From: Takakia lepidozioides
Lineage: Eukaryota > Streptophyta > Takakiopsida > Takakiales > Takakiaceae
Direction: 5' to 3'
DNA length: 60,000 bases
Assembly: GCA_030704615.1 (NCBI GenBank)
Contig: CM060732.1
Span: 29,557,053 to 29,617,052 of the forward strand
A program made the position numbers and the translations under genes. This document shows, one piece after another, positions 57,301-60,000 of the stretch. How positions within the stretch are numbered: position 1 is the first letter of the stretch; each line of letters starts with the position of its first letter. The notes beneath the pieces are model-generated. The model was not told where the DNA came from and did no database searches. It saw only the letters and a list, made by a program, of their open reading frames with translations.

Positions 57301-58399
57301 GCTGTTCCTCTGCTGATTGGTGCCGTGAGCCATGAAGGCGAGAGAGAAAATAAAACCTGGTGATACTCCAAGACTCTCGCTTGAGTTATTGAGCTGGTGG
57401 TCAGGGAGCGAAAGTAGGAAAAAAGAGAAAGATAGAGGGGGAGAGAAGGGGCGGGAAACGTAACAGAGGAAATCGACTTCCTTAATGGCTAAAGACGGTA
57501 GAGGCTGATAAGTTAGGGATGAAGCAAAAGTCTGATAAGGAGATGAAAGGAAGCTCGCTGTTAGGATGAACAGTCAGAAGAGAGAACTTTGGAAAAACAC
57601 ATATAAAGAAACTTAATGTGCATATCAATCGAAAGCAAAGCTTGGGGGTATTAGTTCGCAGCAAAGCTTGAGGGTAGCCAGAGGGGAGAAGGAAGAGAAA
57701 GAAGCAATGGAGGTGGCCAGATGACCATTGGCGGTCGTCTCACAGCTCCGCCATCGCTCCGCTCGACCATCCTCCATCCTATTAAATGTAGTATCAATTA
57801 ATTTGGTACCATCAATTATTGAAATATATCAAAATATATCAAACAACCACCAAGTTACATGCTCACTAGATAATATCAACAACCTTGTAGATTAAAATTA
57901 TCCATGTGCATTTGCACTTCTGCTAACTATGCACAGCTGCCCGAATCAATTAGTACCATGTATACATACTCTTGAGGTCTAATTGAAATACTCGGAAGAA
58001 AGAGCATTGCAAAGAATGCCTTATTCCTTCTAATTCTATACTGTATCTAAACTGATGCAACAAAAGCAATCTGGCTGCCGAAAGCTCGAAGAGAGGATGA
58101 TTTGACAGTAGGCAAGGGGTCGAAAGGAGATCCAGATGTCCAGAATGTAAAACTGGAGGTGACTCATCTCAGACTGGAGAGTGCTGACATGAGAAATGAC
58201 CTGACGATTATAAAAAAAGACGTGGAAGACCTCAGGAGTATGAAAAAGGACGTGGAAGAAATCAAGAAGATCCTCAATAAAAGTAACTAGCCGTGGAAGT
58301 AACTATGGGAACCATCACCTGCATTACAGAGAGGAGAACTTGGAGAAGTTGCATGTGGTGGTCATGGAACAACGACCAAAAAGGTACATGCTTTCTTGC
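57301..58399. other. Spacer with one small plus-strand ORF
   Basis: A purine-rich tract (57,410-57,460) and AT-rich sequence. 58,102-58,290 (+) encodes a 62-residue coiled-coil-like peptide (LRLESADMRNDLTIIKKDVE), with a repeated KKDVE unit; it may be a fragment of a larger coiled-coil gene. No match recognised. Confidence 0.35.
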
Positions 58400-59045
58400 A
58401 AAGGCACATCCACATCTGGTACATCAGATAACGTAAGTATGTGTAGCAGCTGCTAAAGCTGTTGAAAGCCAACTCCAACTCGAGCACTCAAGAGTCAAAA
58501 TTTCTGCATCAGGTATTAAACCAACCAAGACTACGAAGTTATCCATCTCTCGAGGCTCATATTTCCTTCGCTTCAATTAAGTTGACATTAGCGAATCGTC
58601 AGCTTCACCACGCAAAAATGGCAGTGCTGTAGCGTTACATTTGATGGTCCAATTGGGCTGGTAAATATCTATGCACCCAATACCTCTGCAGAAAGAGCAG
58701 AGTTCTTGACTCTTCTCAATACCAAAATGCGAGAACAACCCTCCATTGATAGCTGGATAATATCTAGCGACTTTCATTAACATGGTGGAAATGCAAGAAG
58801 ATAGGAGAGGTACAGGGTCATTTACCTCCAACCCTGAGGAAATGGACCAATGGTTTAACTGTACTCAAACCCATAACCTGGCAGAGGCGGCACCAATCTT
58901 TGGCCAGACCTCTGACATCTCATTTAATACTTGGTCCAATAATAGATCGCTTACAAATCTCAGCATGGCTCGCCTTGACAGGGCTTATCTTTCCCTCAAT
59001 CTGGTTCAATATGCCAATAGAGCTCCGCAAGATCCTACCCCCTTG
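58400..59045 (+). pseudogene. LINE endonuclease fragment (opposite orientation)
   Basis: Plus strand, across frame changes: RKNGSAVALH, FDGPIGLVNIYAPNTSAERA, SWIISSDF, FNTWSNNRSLTNLSMARLDR. These are APE-like endonuclease signatures of L1 ORF2 (NIYAPN, GDFN-like, SRIDR-like). It stops abruptly at the inverted repeat. Confidence 0.75.
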
Positions 59046-59050
59046 AGCTT

Positions 59051-60000
59051 TGTCATGGTTTTAGTCATGGTTATCTAGAATTACCTATTTCTAGTTAACT
59101 AGGACATTTTAGATATTTATATTTATATTTTGTGTGTTGGGACTTCATTTGGTCTCACATGCCAAGTGAGGTGTCGAGCCTCACTTGGGACATGGGGATA
59201 GGTTTTCCCCTTGTGAGGATGGAGGAGGCTCATCTTCTTGTAGTTGAGCCTCCATGAGCCTTTCTCACCTCCATAGCTCTAGATATTGAGAGGGAGTGTG
59301 GTGAGGGCTTTGTAGGGTGGATTCCCTTAGCAAGGGTGCCCTTGGCTTGACTTAGTTTACGTGATTGAGTGGATTCATGAGTGGAGGGTTTCCATTATGT
59401 TCTCTTCCATTTTCAATACAAGAAGATGACCTTATGCTTGTGAGTGCGGAGTGTAAGGGTTAGTTTAGCACTTGTGTGTTGAAGAGAGCTTAAGAAGAGA
59501 GCTCTTGTATCAGTGGTTTTGCAAAGTAGAGTGCTTGTATGTGCACTTAGGGTTTCAAAAGCTTGGAAAGAGAGCTTTTGCATCACAAGAGGAGCGCCTT
59601 GTACATGGAAAGCATAGATGATAGGGTTTCATGAGCATGCAAAGCATTATGGAGTGAAGGCGTGCATGTGATGACATGTGGATAGCCACCAAGAGGCGAT
59701 GGAGTGCTTGCTCTTGCTCTAGTCAAGCTAGGTTCAAGGTTTCTATGGTGTGGAAGAAGAGCCAATGAGCGGCGCTAGCTTGGGCTTGAAGCACAATGAA
59801 GTAAAAGGGCTGATTTCCCTTGTGAGAAGGAAGTGCATGTGTGGAGCATGCTTTCAACCCATTTGAGGCTTGTATTTTCATGTTTTGGAGTGCAAGACAA
59901 GAAGTAAGGGGCTGATTTCTCTTATACAAGAGCGGCGCATGTATGGAGCATGCTCTCTAGTTGGGGTTTGTAACTTCAAGCTCTAGGAGAGCTAAGAGAG
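59051..60000 (+). repeat. Structured LTR-like repeat (copy Z'), running to the window end
   Basis: 59,051-59,428 is the inverted partner of 53,246-53,622. TGTTGGGACTTCATTTGG near 59,137 is the probable LTR start. Beyond 59,428 the sequence continues with repeated AGAGAGCTT and GGAGCATGC words and an imperfect tandem repeat of about 100 bp (59,806-59,906 and 59,909-59,990, both starting GGGCTGATTTC). No coding sequence; the element may continue right of the window. Confidence 0.5.

Overview
The window is nuclear DNA from a land plant. Three host genes support this: a chloroplast signal recognition particle subunit (cpSRP43), the small photosystem II subunit PsbX, and an R2R3-MYB of the MYB98/MYB64/MYB119 (FGMYB) group, all with GT-AG introns. 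Many decayed PLS-type PPR fragments, a DNMT3-like methyltransferase inside a retroelement and dense nested LTR elements make a large-genome seedless plant, such as a fern, my best guess. That placement is inference.

Layout. 1-22,413 is a nest of LTR retroelements, all on the minus strand. The left edge (1-1,156) is the 5' end of one Ty3/gypsy copy whose body lies outside the window. 1,205-9,315 is a different Ty3/gypsy element (element I) with the order gag, protease, C5 cytosine DNA methyltransferase, reverse transcriptase/RNase H, integrase, and a terminal PHD finger. 9,321-22,413 is a 13.1-kb Ty3/gypsy element (element II) of the same family as the left-edge copy. It has two 0.9-1.0 kb LTRs, an AATAG target duplication, a minisatellite in each LTR and about 3.8 kb of extra coding-like sequence after integrase. 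22,414-36,700 is a graveyard: PPR pseudogenes, a chromovirus 3' end, CACTA-like ends, LINE tails, and a 4.16-kb PIF/Harbinger-like element with a nearby empty site. 36,700-40,500 holds nothing I can assign. 40,535-52,649 is the gene island: MYB (+), cpSRP43 (+) and psbX (-), with a LINE relic between the last two. 53,246-60,000 holds an inverted pair of structured LTR-like repeats around LINE pieces.

The standout is element I. It carries a DNA-methylation writer (DNMT3-like motifs I, IV, VI, VIII and X) inside Pol between protease and RT, and a chromatin-reader-type PHD finger at the integrase C terminus. This copy is broken by frameshifts, but the catalytic signatures are readable. A second unusual observation is that the LTR-like repeats at 24.6 kb and 53.3/59.1 kb keep stem-loops at matching places while the stem sequences differ on both arms.

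The three host genes are intact. cpSRP43 (LHCP targeting) and PsbX (photosystem II) are both nuclear genes for chloroplast proteins; the MYB is probably a reproductive regulator. I see no operon-like or functional link between them.
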